Source of the DNA: Polaribacter sp. IC073
Lineage (GTDB): Bacteria; Bacteroidota; Bacteroidia; Flavobacteriales; Flavobacteriaceae
Length of the DNA stretch: 64,000 nt
Reading direction: 5' to 3'
Assembly: GCF_007997075.1 (NCBI RefSeq)
Contig: NZ_VORS01000004.1
Span: 1-64,000 of the forward strand
The notes under the pieces are model-generated. The model saw nothing but the letters and a program-made list of their open reading frames with translations, had not been told where the DNA came from and did no database searches. Below are positions 18,387-27,022 of the stretch, in pieces. Numbering within the stretch: the stretch's first letter is position 1; each line of letters opens with the position of its first letter. A program made the translations under genes and the position numbers.

Positions 18387-19730
18387 ATGGGTTCAAGAAG
18401 AGATTTCGTAAAGCGTACAGCAGCTGTTGGAGCGGGTTTATCTATATTTCCAAATTTATCATTTGGATCAGTATTAGGAGACGCTAGTCAAAAATTAAAG
18501 ATGGCCTTTATAGGAGTAGGTTACAGAGGTTGTAGTCATTTAAATAATGCATTACTAAGAAAAGACACAGAAATTACTGCAATCTGTGATACAGATCCTG
18601 CCAGAATAAAGGTTGCCTTAAAGATGATTGCAGATGCAGGTTTAAAAAAACCGAAAGTATTTGATAAATCAGAACTAGACTATAAAAACTTATTAGCATC
18701 AAAAGATGTAGATGCAGTAATTATTGCTACACCTTGGCTTTGGCACACAAGAATGGCAGTAGATGCCATGAGAGCAGGAAAATATACTGGTTTAGAGGTT
18801 TCTGCAGCAAATACTTTAGAAGAATGTTGGGATTTGGTAAATACACATGAAGAAACAGGTACGCACCTAATGATTCTTGAGAATGTAAATTATCGAAGAG
18901 ACGTTCTTGCCGTATTAAATATGGTCAAACAAAACGTATTTGGTGAGTTAGTTCACTTTAGATGCGGATACCAACATGATTTGCGTGGTGTGAAGTTTAA
19001 TGGTACATCTGGAGCAGAGTTTGGTGAGAAAGGAACTTCTGAAGCAAAATGGCGAACACAACATTCTTTGTTAAGAAATGCAGATGTATATCCAACACAC
19101 GGTGTAGGACCAATAGCTGCTATGTGCGATATCAATAGAGGAAATCGTTTTATGTCTTTAACATCACATGCATCTAAAGGAATTGGCCTGCATAATTATG
19201 TTGTTGATAAGGGAGGAAAAGACCACCCAAATGCAAAATTAAAGTTTAAACAGGGAGATGTTATTACAACTACCGTAGAAACTACCAATGGAGAAACTAT
19301 AATTATAACGCATGACTGTAATTTACCAAGACCTTATTCTTTAGGCTTTAGAGTGCAAGGAGCTAATGGCTTGTGGGAAGTAGATGGCAGTAGAATGTAT
19401 ATAGAAGGTACTTCTAAGCCTCACCAATGGGACAAGGCAGATGAATGGTTAGAGAAGTATGATCATCCATTATGGAAAAAATACGGAAAACTAGCAACAG
19501 GAGCAGGTCATGGAGGTATGGATTTCTTTGTAATGAATTCTTTTGTAGAGTCTGCTAAAGAAAATATTGCACCACCAATGGATGCTTATGATGCTGCTGC
19601 TTGGAGTGCTATTACACCACTTTCGGAAGCTTCTATAGAAAATAACGGAGAACCTCAAGATTTTCCAGATTTTACAAGAGGCATGTGGTTGAAAAGAAAA
19701 CCTTACAATTGGATTAAGGATACTTATTAA
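18387..19730 (+). CDS. GH109-type alpha-N-acetylgalactosaminidase (Gfo/Idh/MocA fold, Tat-exported)
   Basis: 447 residues. The N-terminus has a Tat-type twin-arginine signal (SRRDFVKRTAAVGAGLSIF). A Rossmann NAD site follows (MAFIGVGYRG), then the Gfo/Idh C-terminal fold. Segments typical of GH109 are visible: NYRRDVLAVLNMVKQNVFGE, GYQHDLRG, YPTHGVGPIA, GAGHGGMDFFV and AAAWSAITPLSE...DFPDFTRG. GH109 enzymes cleave terminal alpha-GalNAc, such as blood group A or Tn antigen, by an NAD-dependent oxidation-elimination route. Tat export agrees with a folded, cofactor-bearing periplasmic enzyme. A simple sugar dehydrogenase is the alternative, but the GH109 segments make it less likely. First gene upstream of SusCD pair 1. 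Confidence 0.85.
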   Translation: MGSRRDFVKRTAAVGAGLSIFPNLSFGSVLGDASQKLKMAFIGVGYRGCSHLNNALLRKDTEITAICDTDPARIKVALKMIADAGLKKPKVFDKSELDYKNLLASKDVDAVIIATPWLWHTRMAVDAMRAGKYTGLEVSAANTLEECWDLVNTHEETGTHLMILENVNYRRDVLAVLNMVKQNVFGELVHFRCGYQHDLRGVKFNGTSGAEFGEKGTSEAKWRTQHSLLRNADVYPTHGVGPIAAMCDINRGNRFMSLTSHASKGIGLHNYVVDKGGKDHPNAKLKFKQGDVITTTVETTNGETIIITHDCNLPRPYSLGFRVQGANGLWEVDGSRMYIEGTSKPHQWDKADEWLEKYDHPLWKKYGKLATGAGHGGMDFFVMNSFVESAKENIAPPMDAYDAAAWSAITPLSEASIENNGEPQDFPDFTRGMWLKRKPYNWIKDTY

Positions 19731-19820
19731 TCAATCGCTTTGATTTTAAATTAAATGAATAACACTATTTCCGTTGAACGTATGATTTTTTATGCTATGA
19801 GAGCTATTTTATAAGGCTTC

Positions 19821-19837
19821 AATATGTTCAACATTTT
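19821..19837. promoter_or_regulatory. Candidate GntR/NanR operator, site 2 (SusCD pair 1)
   Basis: AATATGT-TCA-ACATTTT. The inner ATGT-N3-ACAT is symmetric while the outer arms are degenerate, making this the weakest of the five sites. It lies 34 bp before the susC start. Confidence 0.45.
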
Positions 19838-19871
19838 TTTTAATATTAACTAATAATTCATCTTTAAACTT

Positions 19872-22800
19872 ATGAAAAAACAACTACTTGTCTTATTCCT
19901 TTCAATGTTATTAACATCCGTTATAGCACAAGAAAAAGAATTTACCGTTAAAGGTGTAGTTATAGACGGTGCTTACGACCAGCCAATACCAGGAGCAAGT
20001 ATCATTGAGAAAGGAACCAAAAACGGTGTAGTTTCTGATTTTGATGGAAATTTTAAATTGTCCGTTAAAAATAAAAATGCAACAATTATTATTTCTTACA
20101 TGGGGTATGTGACTGTTGAGGTTGCAGTAAATAATCGTTCTCAAATAAATGTAAGTTTAGAAGGAGCTTTTACTAGTTTAGATGAAATTATAGTGGTTGG
20201 CTACGGTACGCAAAAAAAGGTAAACCTTACGGGCTCTGTTGCTTCTGTAGATGGGGACATGTTAGAAAGTAGGTCAATAACAAGTGTTTCTGCAGGACTT
20301 TCGGGTTTATTACCGGGTGTATCTGTAAATCAATCTTCAGGTATGCCGGGAGCTGATGGAGGTACAATTAGAATTCGTGGTACGGGCACTTTAAACCAAG
20401 CTTCTCCTATGGTTTTAATAGATGGTGCTGAGGGGTCTTTGAGTGATGTGCAAGCAAACGACATTGCGAGTATTTCTGTACTGAAAGACGCTGCATCAGC
20501 AGCTATTTATGGTTCGAAAGCTGCAAATGGTGTGATTTTAATTACAACTAAATCGGGTAAAACAGGAGAGCCTGTAATTAGTTTTATGAGTGATATAGGA
20601 TGGCAATCTCCAACGAGATTACCTGATTATTTAGGATCTTATGATTATGGCTCTCTATACAACGAGGCTTTAGTAAATAGCGGAAAACCACCTAAGTTTA
20701 GTGATAACGATTTAGAACTATTTAGAAACGGCACTGATCCGTTTGGTCATCCAAATACAGATTGGCAAAACCTCTTATATAATGGGTCAGGATTTGTTAA
20801 TACAAATAATTTAGGTATATCTGGAGGCTCTGAATTTACTAAATATCGTACTTCTATTAATCATCAAAAACAAAATGGTATAATTAAACATACAGGAAAA
20901 GATGAATACAATGTAAGGCTTAATCTGACTGTTACTCCAAAAAAATGGCTTACCACAAATATGAATTTATCATATACACAAATGGATCGCGAATCACCAA
21001 ACAATGCGTATGTAGGTGGTGGAGTTGATCAAATAATAAGACAAACAAATAGAATAGCACCTTGGATACCTTATAAAAATGAAGATGGAACCTATGGAAC
21101 GATCTCAGATGGTAATCCGATTGCATGGCTTGATATGGGTCCGCAAATCAATTATCAGCGTAAAACATTTGTGGGGATAGGCTCAGTTCAAGTCGATTTA
21201 TTTGAAGGTTTCAACGTGAAAGCTTTAGTGTCTCATAGAAATGTGGAATCTGACAATTCAGAAATGAATAAAGAGATTCAGTACAATCCATCAAAATACC
21301 ACGGTCCTACAAAGTTAACAGAAGACCTAAGTACAAGTACCCGAAATACATTTGATTTGACAGCAAACTACAATAAGACGTTCTATGAAAGACACAATTT
21401 AGGTGTTTTAGCTGGGTATCATACTGAATCGTACGATTATAAGAGAACAACAGCGTATCGTGAAAATTTCCCAAATACAGAACTACCTAATTTAAATGCT
21501 GGATCTACCAACGGTATGAAAAACACTGGATATACCCGTGAGTTAAATATGGTGTCATGGTTTGGTCGTGTCAACTATGATTATATGGGACGATATTTGT
21601 TTGAAGCAAATGTAAGAGCCGATGCTTCTTCGCGTTTTGCTAAAGATAATAGAGTGGGAGTATTTCCTTCTTTTTCTGCAGGTTGGCGTATATCTGAAGA
21701 ATCTTTTTTTGAAAGTTTTAAAAATACGATGAATGATTTGAAAGTTAGGGTTTCATGGGGACAATTAGGTAATCAGGATGCATTAGATGATTACTACCCT
21801 ACCATTCCAACATTGGGACTTGGAATAGATTATCCTTTTAATAGTGAAATCAATTCTGGAGCAGCCGTGACAAATGCAAAAAATGCGAGATTAATTTGGG
21901 AGAAAACAACGAGTTATGGCTTAGGTATAGATACTCGATTATTTAGAAAAATAGATGTCACTATTGATTTATATAAAAAACTGACTGAAGGTATAATTAT
22001 GAAGGTGCCTGCTCCCAATGAATTTGCTTTAAATAATTTTTTTGATAACGTTGGGCAATTAGAAAATAAAGGGATTGAAGTAAGTCTTAATTATTCAGAT
22101 AGATTTGGAGAATTTGATTTCGGATTTGGTGGAAATATAGCCTTTAATAAAAATGAGTTAGTACAATTAGCCGATACAGATCAAGTAATTAATGGGCGTA
22201 AAATACGACAATTAGGTGAATCCTTAGATTCTTGGTATGGTTACAAAACAGACGGTTTGTACCAAAGTCAAGATGATATAGACTCTTATGCAACTAATAC
22301 TATTTATGGTAATCAAATTCAACCAGGAGATTTACGTTATGTGGATGTTACTGGAGATGGAAAGGTTGATGCCGATGATCGTGTATTACTGGGGAATTCT
22401 ATGCCTGATTTAATTTTTGGATTTAACCTTAGCTTAAGTTATAAAAACTTTGATTTCTTAGCGCTTTTCCAAGGAGCTTTAGGGGGTTATGGTTACATGG
22501 ATTTTGATGCCGTGGGAGCAGTAAATGGTGATGGTCAAAAACCGTCAGCAATTTGGTTGGATCGTTGGACTCCAGAAAATCCCAATACTAGTGTGCCTCG
22601 TCTCATTGCAGGAATCAATGGACCTAGCATGCCACAAAACTCAACAACAAGCTACTGGTTGAGAAGTACAGATTACCTAAGAATGAAAAATCTTCAAATT
22701 GGGTATAATATTCCGTCAGAAATATTGGAGAATTGGAAGATTTCACGTCTTAGAGTTTATTATAGTTCTCAAAACTTATTTACACTAACGTCTTATCTTA

Positions 22801-22889
22801 AAGGATGGGATCCAGAAGCTCCATCGGGACGTGGTAGTAGTTACCCAGTTGTTGCGACAAACTCAATTGGAGTTAATTTAACTTTTTAA
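19872..22889 (+). CDS. SusC-family TonB-dependent outer-membrane transporter (pair 1)
   Basis: 1005 residues. Signal peptide (LLVLFLSMLLTSVIAQ), then a carboxypeptidase-regulatory-like domain (about 26-108; SDFDGNFKLSV...SYMGYVTVEV). The SusC signature LDEIIVVGYGTQKK follows, then a plug domain (about 115-225) and the 22-strand barrel. The protein ends in the outer-membrane motif SIGVNLTF with terminal Phe. It imports oligosaccharides with its SusD partner, encoded 13 bp downstream. The two SusC proteins of this locus differ clearly in sequence and length, so they probably take up different glycan fragments. Confidence 0.97.
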   Translation: MKKQLLVLFLSMLLTSVIAQEKEFTVKGVVIDGAYDQPIPGASIIEKGTKNGVVSDFDGNFKLSVKNKNATIIISYMGYVTVEVAVNNRSQINVSLEGAFTSLDEIIVVGYGTQKKVNLTGSVASVDGDMLESRSITSVSAGLSGLLPGVSVNQSSGMPGADGGTIRIRGTGTLNQASPMVLIDGAEGSLSDVQANDIASISVLKDAASAAIYGSKAANGVILITTKSGKTGEPVISFMSDIGWQSPTRLPDYLGSYDYGSLYNEALVNSGKPPKFSDNDLELFRNGTDPFGHPNTDWQNLLYNGSGFVNTNNLGISGGSEFTKYRTSINHQKQNGIIKHTGKDEYNVRLNLTVTPKKWLTTNMNLSYTQMDRESPNNAYVGGGVDQIIRQTNRIAPWIPYKNEDGTYGTISDGNPIAWLDMGPQINYQRKTFVGIGSVQVDLFEGFNVKALVSHRNVESDNSEMNKEIQYNPSKYHGPTKLTEDLSTSTRNTFDLTANYNKTFYERHNLGVLAGYHTESYDYKRTTAYRENFPNTELPNLNAGSTNGMKNTGYTRELNMVSWFGRVNYDYMGRYLFEANVRADASSRFAKDNRVGVFPSFSAGWRISEESFFESFKNTMNDLKVRVSWGQLGNQDALDDYYPTIPTLGLGIDYPFNSEINSGAAVTNAKNARLIWEKTTSYGLGIDTRLFRKIDVTIDLYKKLTEGIIMKVPAPNEFALNNFFDNVGQLENKGIEVSLNYSDRFGEFDFGFGGNIAFNKNELVQLADTDQVINGRKIRQLGESLDSWYGYKTDGLYQSQDDIDSYATNTIYGNQIQPGDLRYVDVTGDGKVDADDRVLLGNSMPDLIFGFNLSLSYKNFDFLALFQGALGGYGYMDFDAVGAVNGDGQKPSAIWLDRWTPENPNTSVPRLIAGINGPSMPQNSTTSYWLRSTDYLRMKNLQIGYNIPSEILENWKISRLRVYYSSQNLFTLTSYLKGWDPEAPSGRGSSYPVVATNSIGVNLTF

Positions 22890-22902
22890 TTTATAATATA
22901 AG

Positions 22903-24498
22903 ATGAAAAAAATAATATATTTATTAGCTATAGTTGTTATATTCAATGCTTGTAGCGAATCTTTTTTAGACACAGTACCTAATGATGCTCTTTCTCCTTC
23001 TACTTTTTGGAAAAGCAAAAAAGATTTAGATTTGGCTTTAACAGGTTGTTATAACGGTTTTGAAAATGGGGGTTCAATCATGTATCGTGATTGTGGCTCT
23101 GATAATGCATACAATAACTTCCCTTGGGAAGGATGGACAAATATAGGGAATGGTAAGATGTCGCCAGCAGACCCAGGTGCTAGTTACTATGGTTTTGGTA
23201 CTATTAACAGATGTAATGAATTTCTGGCAAATGCAGACAATGCAACAGCAGTGCCTGAAGGTGATAGAGAAATTTATAAGGCTCAGGCGCGTTTTATTCG
23301 TGCTTATAGTTATTATACTTTGACAACAAACTATGGAGATGTACCTTTAATTGTAGAAAACTTTGCTACTCCAGAAGAAGCTAAAGTACCAAGGGACTCG
23401 CAAGAGGTATTACGCACATTTATTGAAGATGAATTAAAGTCTGTGGTTGGCACTCTACCTGAATCTTATTCTGCTGCAGAATATGGCAAAGCTACAAAAG
23501 GAGCTGCTCAAGCGTTACTTATGCGTTATTATCTTTATTTTAATGACTATAAAAATGCATTAATAACGGCAAACAGTATTAGTGGTTATTCTTTGAATCC
23601 TACATTTGAAGGACTCTTTGATCCGGCTAACGAGCAGAATAGTGAAATAATTTTATCGGTACAACACACTCCAGATCTTTATGCAATAGGTTTTACTCCC
23701 TTTTTACCGAATGGAATTGGTGGTTGGTCTTCAGTAGTACCAACGCAGTCACTGGTTGACGCTTTCGGAATGTTAGACGGAAAAACGATTCAAGAAGCGG
23801 AAAGTGATGGGGAATACGATCCAACAAATCCATATGTAAACAGAGATCCTAGGTTAAGAGCTTCTGTTGTTTATTCTGGTCAAGAGTTTGGAAGTAAAGT
23901 TTATCGTTCAGTTGAAGAAGAAAGTAATGATTATTTTAACAAAGCTGATAATGCGTCTAAAACTGGATATAATTTTAAAAAATATACGACGTTTATGGAG
24001 TTAGACCCAGGTGCACCATATTGGAATATGGGCAATGATATCTTTATATTTAGATATGCAGAAGTACTTCTAACAATTGCAGAAGCAAAGTTAGAATTGG
24101 GACAAATAGACAACGAACTTTATAAGGCTTTAGATGATGTACGTTTGAGAGCTGGTATTCCTCCGGTAGACAGGATGAAATACGCTAATGAATCAGACCT
24201 AAGGAAGCTGATAAGAAATGAACGTAGAGTTGAATTTGCAATGGAAGGTCTTCGTAGAGACGATATTATACGTTGGGATATTGCTTCAGACGTTCTTAAT
24301 GGTGATTTAATGGGGACAAAAAGAGGAACAGTATTAGGAACAATACAACCAAACGGAGATTATAATGTTTCTTTAACTCTACCATCAAACCTAATTGAGA
24401 ACAGATCTTTTCAAGCTCCTAAAAACAATCTTTTACCAATCCCACAAGGAGCAATTGACAAGAACCCAAACTTGGCGCCTAACAATATTGGATATTAA
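22903..24498 (+). CDS. SusD/RagB-family glycan-binding lipoprotein (pair 1)
   Basis: 531 residues with lipid Cys17 in VIFNACSESFLDTVPND, the usual SusD start. TPR-like helices (AQARFIRAYSYYTLTTNYGD) and a C-terminal ligand-binding region (FAMEGLRRDDIIRWDIA, NNLLPIPQGAIDKNPNL) are typical. It forms the surface lid over its SusC partner and captures glycans. A weak terminator-like hairpin follows at 24562-24592, separating the pair from the peptidase remnant. Confidence 0.96.
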   Translation: MKKIIYLLAIVVIFNACSESFLDTVPNDALSPSTFWKSKKDLDLALTGCYNGFENGGSIMYRDCGSDNAYNNFPWEGWTNIGNGKMSPADPGASYYGFGTINRCNEFLANADNATAVPEGDREIYKAQARFIRAYSYYTLTTNYGDVPLIVENFATPEEAKVPRDSQEVLRTFIEDELKSVVGTLPESYSAAEYGKATKGAAQALLMRYYLYFNDYKNALITANSISGYSLNPTFEGLFDPANEQNSEIILSVQHTPDLYAIGFTPFLPNGIGGWSSVVPTQSLVDAFGMLDGKTIQEAESDGEYDPTNPYVNRDPRLRASVVYSGQEFGSKVYRSVEEESNDYFNKADNASKTGYNFKKYTTFMELDPGAPYWNMGNDIFIFRYAEVLLTIAEAKLELGQIDNELYKALDDVRLRAGIPPVDRMKYANESDLRKLIRNERRVEFAMEGLRRDDIIRWDIASDVLNGDLMGTKRGTVLGTIQPNGDYNVSLTLPSNLIENRSFQAPKNNLLPIPQGAIDKNPNLAPNNIGY

Positions 24499-24561
24499 GT
24501 AATTAAGGTTTAAATAAAAACAGATATTTAAAGAGATAAGTTTTATTTATTTGATTAGTAT

Positions 24562-24592
24562 ATCCCGTCAATTATTTTATTACTGACGGGAT
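24562..24592 (+). terminator. Terminator-like hairpin after SusCD pair 1
   Basis: ATCCCGTCA (24562-24570) pairs perfectly with TGACGGGAT (24584-24592). The following T-run is weak (TTATC), so it may be an mRNA-stabilising hairpin or a partial terminator. Confidence 0.55.
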
Positions 24593-24668
24593 TTATCAAT
24601 TATAAAATAAAGCTGTTCATTACAATTTAAGAGAATAATTGGGTTATTTTTAAATAACAAACTTTTAA

Positions 24669-25181
24669 AATAAAGACGTACACGAAGTGATTAGAGTAAA
24701 TGAGAACCCAGCTTCTTCTGGAGCTGCGCAAGTAGAATTTGCTAAGATTTGTTCTGATATTGCACAAACCGATTTAACCGATTTCTTTATAGATTGGGGT
24801 TTTCTAAAAGTGGTAAATGCAGATTTAGATGACTATGGCCAAGGAAATATTAATGTAACACAGACAATGGTAGATGACGCAATTGCTTCTATACAATCTA
24901 AAGGCTATCCGAAACCAGCAATGAAGTTACAGTTTTTACATGAACAAAGCTTAAGTACGTTTAAAAGTAAAGCAACGCTTAGTGTAGGTAGTGCATCTGT
25001 ATCTGGCAATACAATAACAATTTCAGGAACAAACAACGCTGCCGTTTATCAGCAAGAAAAAGAAGGTGTTGTTGTGCATATTTCAGCTAGAAATAATTTT
25101 ACTGTAAGCTCTTTTGAGGCTTCGGACAAAATATTTGCAGTTGGTTATGATGGGGAACGTCAAGAAATTACAGTACAGTAA
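24669..25181 (+). pseudogene. C-terminal remnant of an M60-type (mucinase-like) metallopeptidase
   Basis: An open frame of about 170 codons with no proper start: it opens after an in-frame TAA at 24666, and the first candidate start is a GTG at 24687. The translation begins in mid-protein. The segment VEFAKICSDIAQTDLTDFFIDWGFL and the following TQTMVDDAIASI region resemble the part of M60/enhancin-like peptidases that lies C-terminal to the HExxH site, followed by a beta-rich tail. The catalytic HExxH and the N-terminal two-thirds are missing. M60-like peptidases of Bacteroides cleave mucin glycoproteins, which fits the locus. I infer a deletion that removed most of a mucinase gene; family assignment is by eye. 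Confidence 0.65.
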
Positions 25182-25220
25182 TTGTCGATTCTAAAAATAA
25201 TTTTTAGCAAAAAAAAACAA

Positions 25221-26573
25221 ATGATATTTAATAAAATAAAAAACACATTTTCAGGTATTTCGATAATCACGCTATCTGTGTTTATGATGGGGACTGTATC
25301 TTCATGTAAAAGTGATAAAAAACCGAATCAAATTGCTGCGACGAAAATTAAACATCTTTCTTTCGAGATACCAGCAAAAGGAAATAGCTGGGTTACAAAT
25401 AATGTAGCGTCAAACAATAGCATTATTAGAGAAAATGGAATTAGAAATTGGAAAGATTCTGAAACACGAATTAAAACCTATTTTAAAACAGAAAAGACCG
25501 GAAAGATTAACTTAGTTTTAAAATTAAACACAATAGAAGAATCATCAAAAATTAGAATTTCTTTAGGTAACGATACGAAAGAGGTTACCATAAAAAAATC
25601 TGATAAAAGTGAGGTTTCTTTGGGAGAATTTAACATTTCTAAAGCAGGTTATCAAACCATAGAAATTCAAGGATTACAAAAAGATGGCGCTGTATATGCA
25701 GATATCGATGCTTTTATTATTGAAGGATCTGCTACCGCGGGAAATGTTTACTTTATTAAAGAAGATTTCTATTTTGGTAGACGTGGACCATCGGTACATT
25801 TATCTTATGAGTTACCAAAAGAAAAAAAAATAACCTATTTTTATAATGAAGTAAATGTTCCAGAAGGTGAAGATGTTATTGGTTCTTACTACATGGCAAA
25901 CGGATTTAAAGATGGTTATTTTGGTATTCAGGTAAATTCAGAAACAGAACGTCGCATTCTTTTTTCAGTTTGGAGTCCTTTTGACACACAAGACCCGAAT
26001 GAGATTCCAGATGATCATAAAATTATTTTGTTAGGAAAAGGAAACGGCGTAACATCTGGTAAGTTTGGTAACGAAGGTTCTGGTGGACAAAGTTATAAAG
26101 TGTATAACTGGAAGGCAAATACTACGTATAAATTTTTATTAAAAGGCGTTCCTGCAAAAAATAATTCAACAGATTATACGGCTTATTTTTACGCACCAGA
26201 ACAAGACAAGTGGAACTTAATAGCTAGTTTTAGAAGACCACAAGCGAGTAGGTATTTACAAAACCTGTATTCTTTCTTAGAGAATTTTGACACAAAAACT
26301 GGGTATATTTCGCGCAAAGCAAATTATAAAAATCAATGGGTATACACCAGAGATAATGAATGGATAGAATTAACAAAGGCGAAGTTTACGGCAGATGCCA
26401 CTGCTAGAAAAGAATCTCGATGGGATTATGCAGGTGGGGTTGAAGGCAATGATTTTTTTCTTGAAAATTGTGGTTTTTTTAGTGATACTACGCCAATTGA
26501 TTCTGATTTTACAAGAAAAGCAAACGGAGTTGCACCAAGTATAGATTTTGCTAAGTTGAAAACTTTAAACTGA
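25221..26573 (+). CDS. DUF3472 (with DUF5077-like N-domain) lipoprotein
   Basis: About 450 residues. An N-terminal hydrophobic stretch ends in FMMGTVSSC, a lipoprotein cleavage site. A beta-sandwich of DUF5077 type (about 45-165; KHLSFEIPAKGNSW) precedes a DUF3472 domain (about 170-435; YFIKEDFYFGRRGPSVHLSY, ILFSVWSPFDTQDP, ENCGFFSDTT). Such proteins recur in glycan-utilization loci, but no activity is established to my knowledge; glycan binding is an inference. The frame is open from a TTG at 25182, but ATG 25221 gives a normal lipoprotein signal. A strong terminator follows. Confidence 0.8.
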   Translation: MIFNKIKNTFSGISIITLSVFMMGTVSSCKSDKKPNQIAATKIKHLSFEIPAKGNSWVTNNVASNNSIIRENGIRNWKDSETRIKTYFKTEKTGKINLVLKLNTIEESSKIRISLGNDTKEVTIKKSDKSEVSLGEFNISKAGYQTIEIQGLQKDGAVYADIDAFIIEGSATAGNVYFIKEDFYFGRRGPSVHLSYELPKEKKITYFYNEVNVPEGEDVIGSYYMANGFKDGYFGIQVNSETERRILFSVWSPFDTQDPNEIPDDHKIILLGKGNGVTSGKFGNEGSGGQSYKVYNWKANTTYKFLLKGVPAKNNSTDYTAYFYAPEQDKWNLIASFRRPQASRYLQNLYSFLENFDTKTGYISRKANYKNQWVYTRDNEWIELTKAKFTADATARKESRWDYAGGVEGNDFFLENCGFFSDTTPIDSDFTRKANGVAPSIDFAKLKTLN

Positions 26574-26609
26574 TAAAATTTTTTGATTTGAGTTGAGTTA
26601 GTTTGTCAG

Positions 26610-26645
26610 AAACCCCAAAAAATTTATTTTTTGGGGTTTCCTTAT
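26610..26645 (+). terminator. Terminator after the DUF3472 gene
   Basis: Perfect 14-bp stem GAAACCCCAAAAAA (26610-26623) and TTTTTTGGGGTTTC (26627-26640) with a 3-nt loop; a T-rich stretch follows. Confidence 0.85.
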
Positions 26646-26956
26646 TTTTAAACTGTTTTTAGAAAGTGAAAATTTAATTTCTGCAATTTAAATTTTTCTT
26701 AAAAACAGTGTTTTCAAATAATTTACATAGCATAGAGCTATTTTAATGCTTTACATTCTATTTTAAAAGAGTTCCTGTTTCTGCTAATTTTTACAAGGTT
26801 ACTCTAAGTTTTCTACTATTTAACCTTGTTTTTTATTCTTTAATTGTGCGTGTGTACTTTATGTTTTTTTGTCTTTAATTATCTGAACTTTATTTACATA
26901 AGTTAAAAATTTCTTAATTCTTTTTTTGTTAAGTTAAAAAATTACGATATCATTGC

Positions 26957-26973
26957 ATTATGTACGACATAAT
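26957..26973. promoter_or_regulatory. Candidate GntR/NanR operator, site 3 (SusCD pair 2)
   Basis: ATTATGT-ACG-ACATAAT, a perfect 7-3-7 palindrome, 49 bp before the susC start. Same sequence as site 1 apart from the 3-nt spacer. The GT-ACG-AC core fits the FadR-subfamily operator pattern. Confidence 0.75.
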
Positions 26974-27022
26974 ACTAATGTGAATTGTCAACTTAATTTT
27001 AATAATTTTAAACTGTTTTAGT

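Larger units (their letters stand above)
26574..27022. other. 449-bp intergenic region before SusCD pair 2
   Basis: Holds the terminator of the preceding transcription unit (26610-26645) and the candidate operator (26957-26973). No coding frame was seen. Confidence 0.6.

Noticed and set aside
24687..25181. Complete gene starting at the GTG at 24687
   Set aside because: The translation starts inside a domain, has no signal peptide and lacks the catalytic part of the apparent family; a remnant is more likely.
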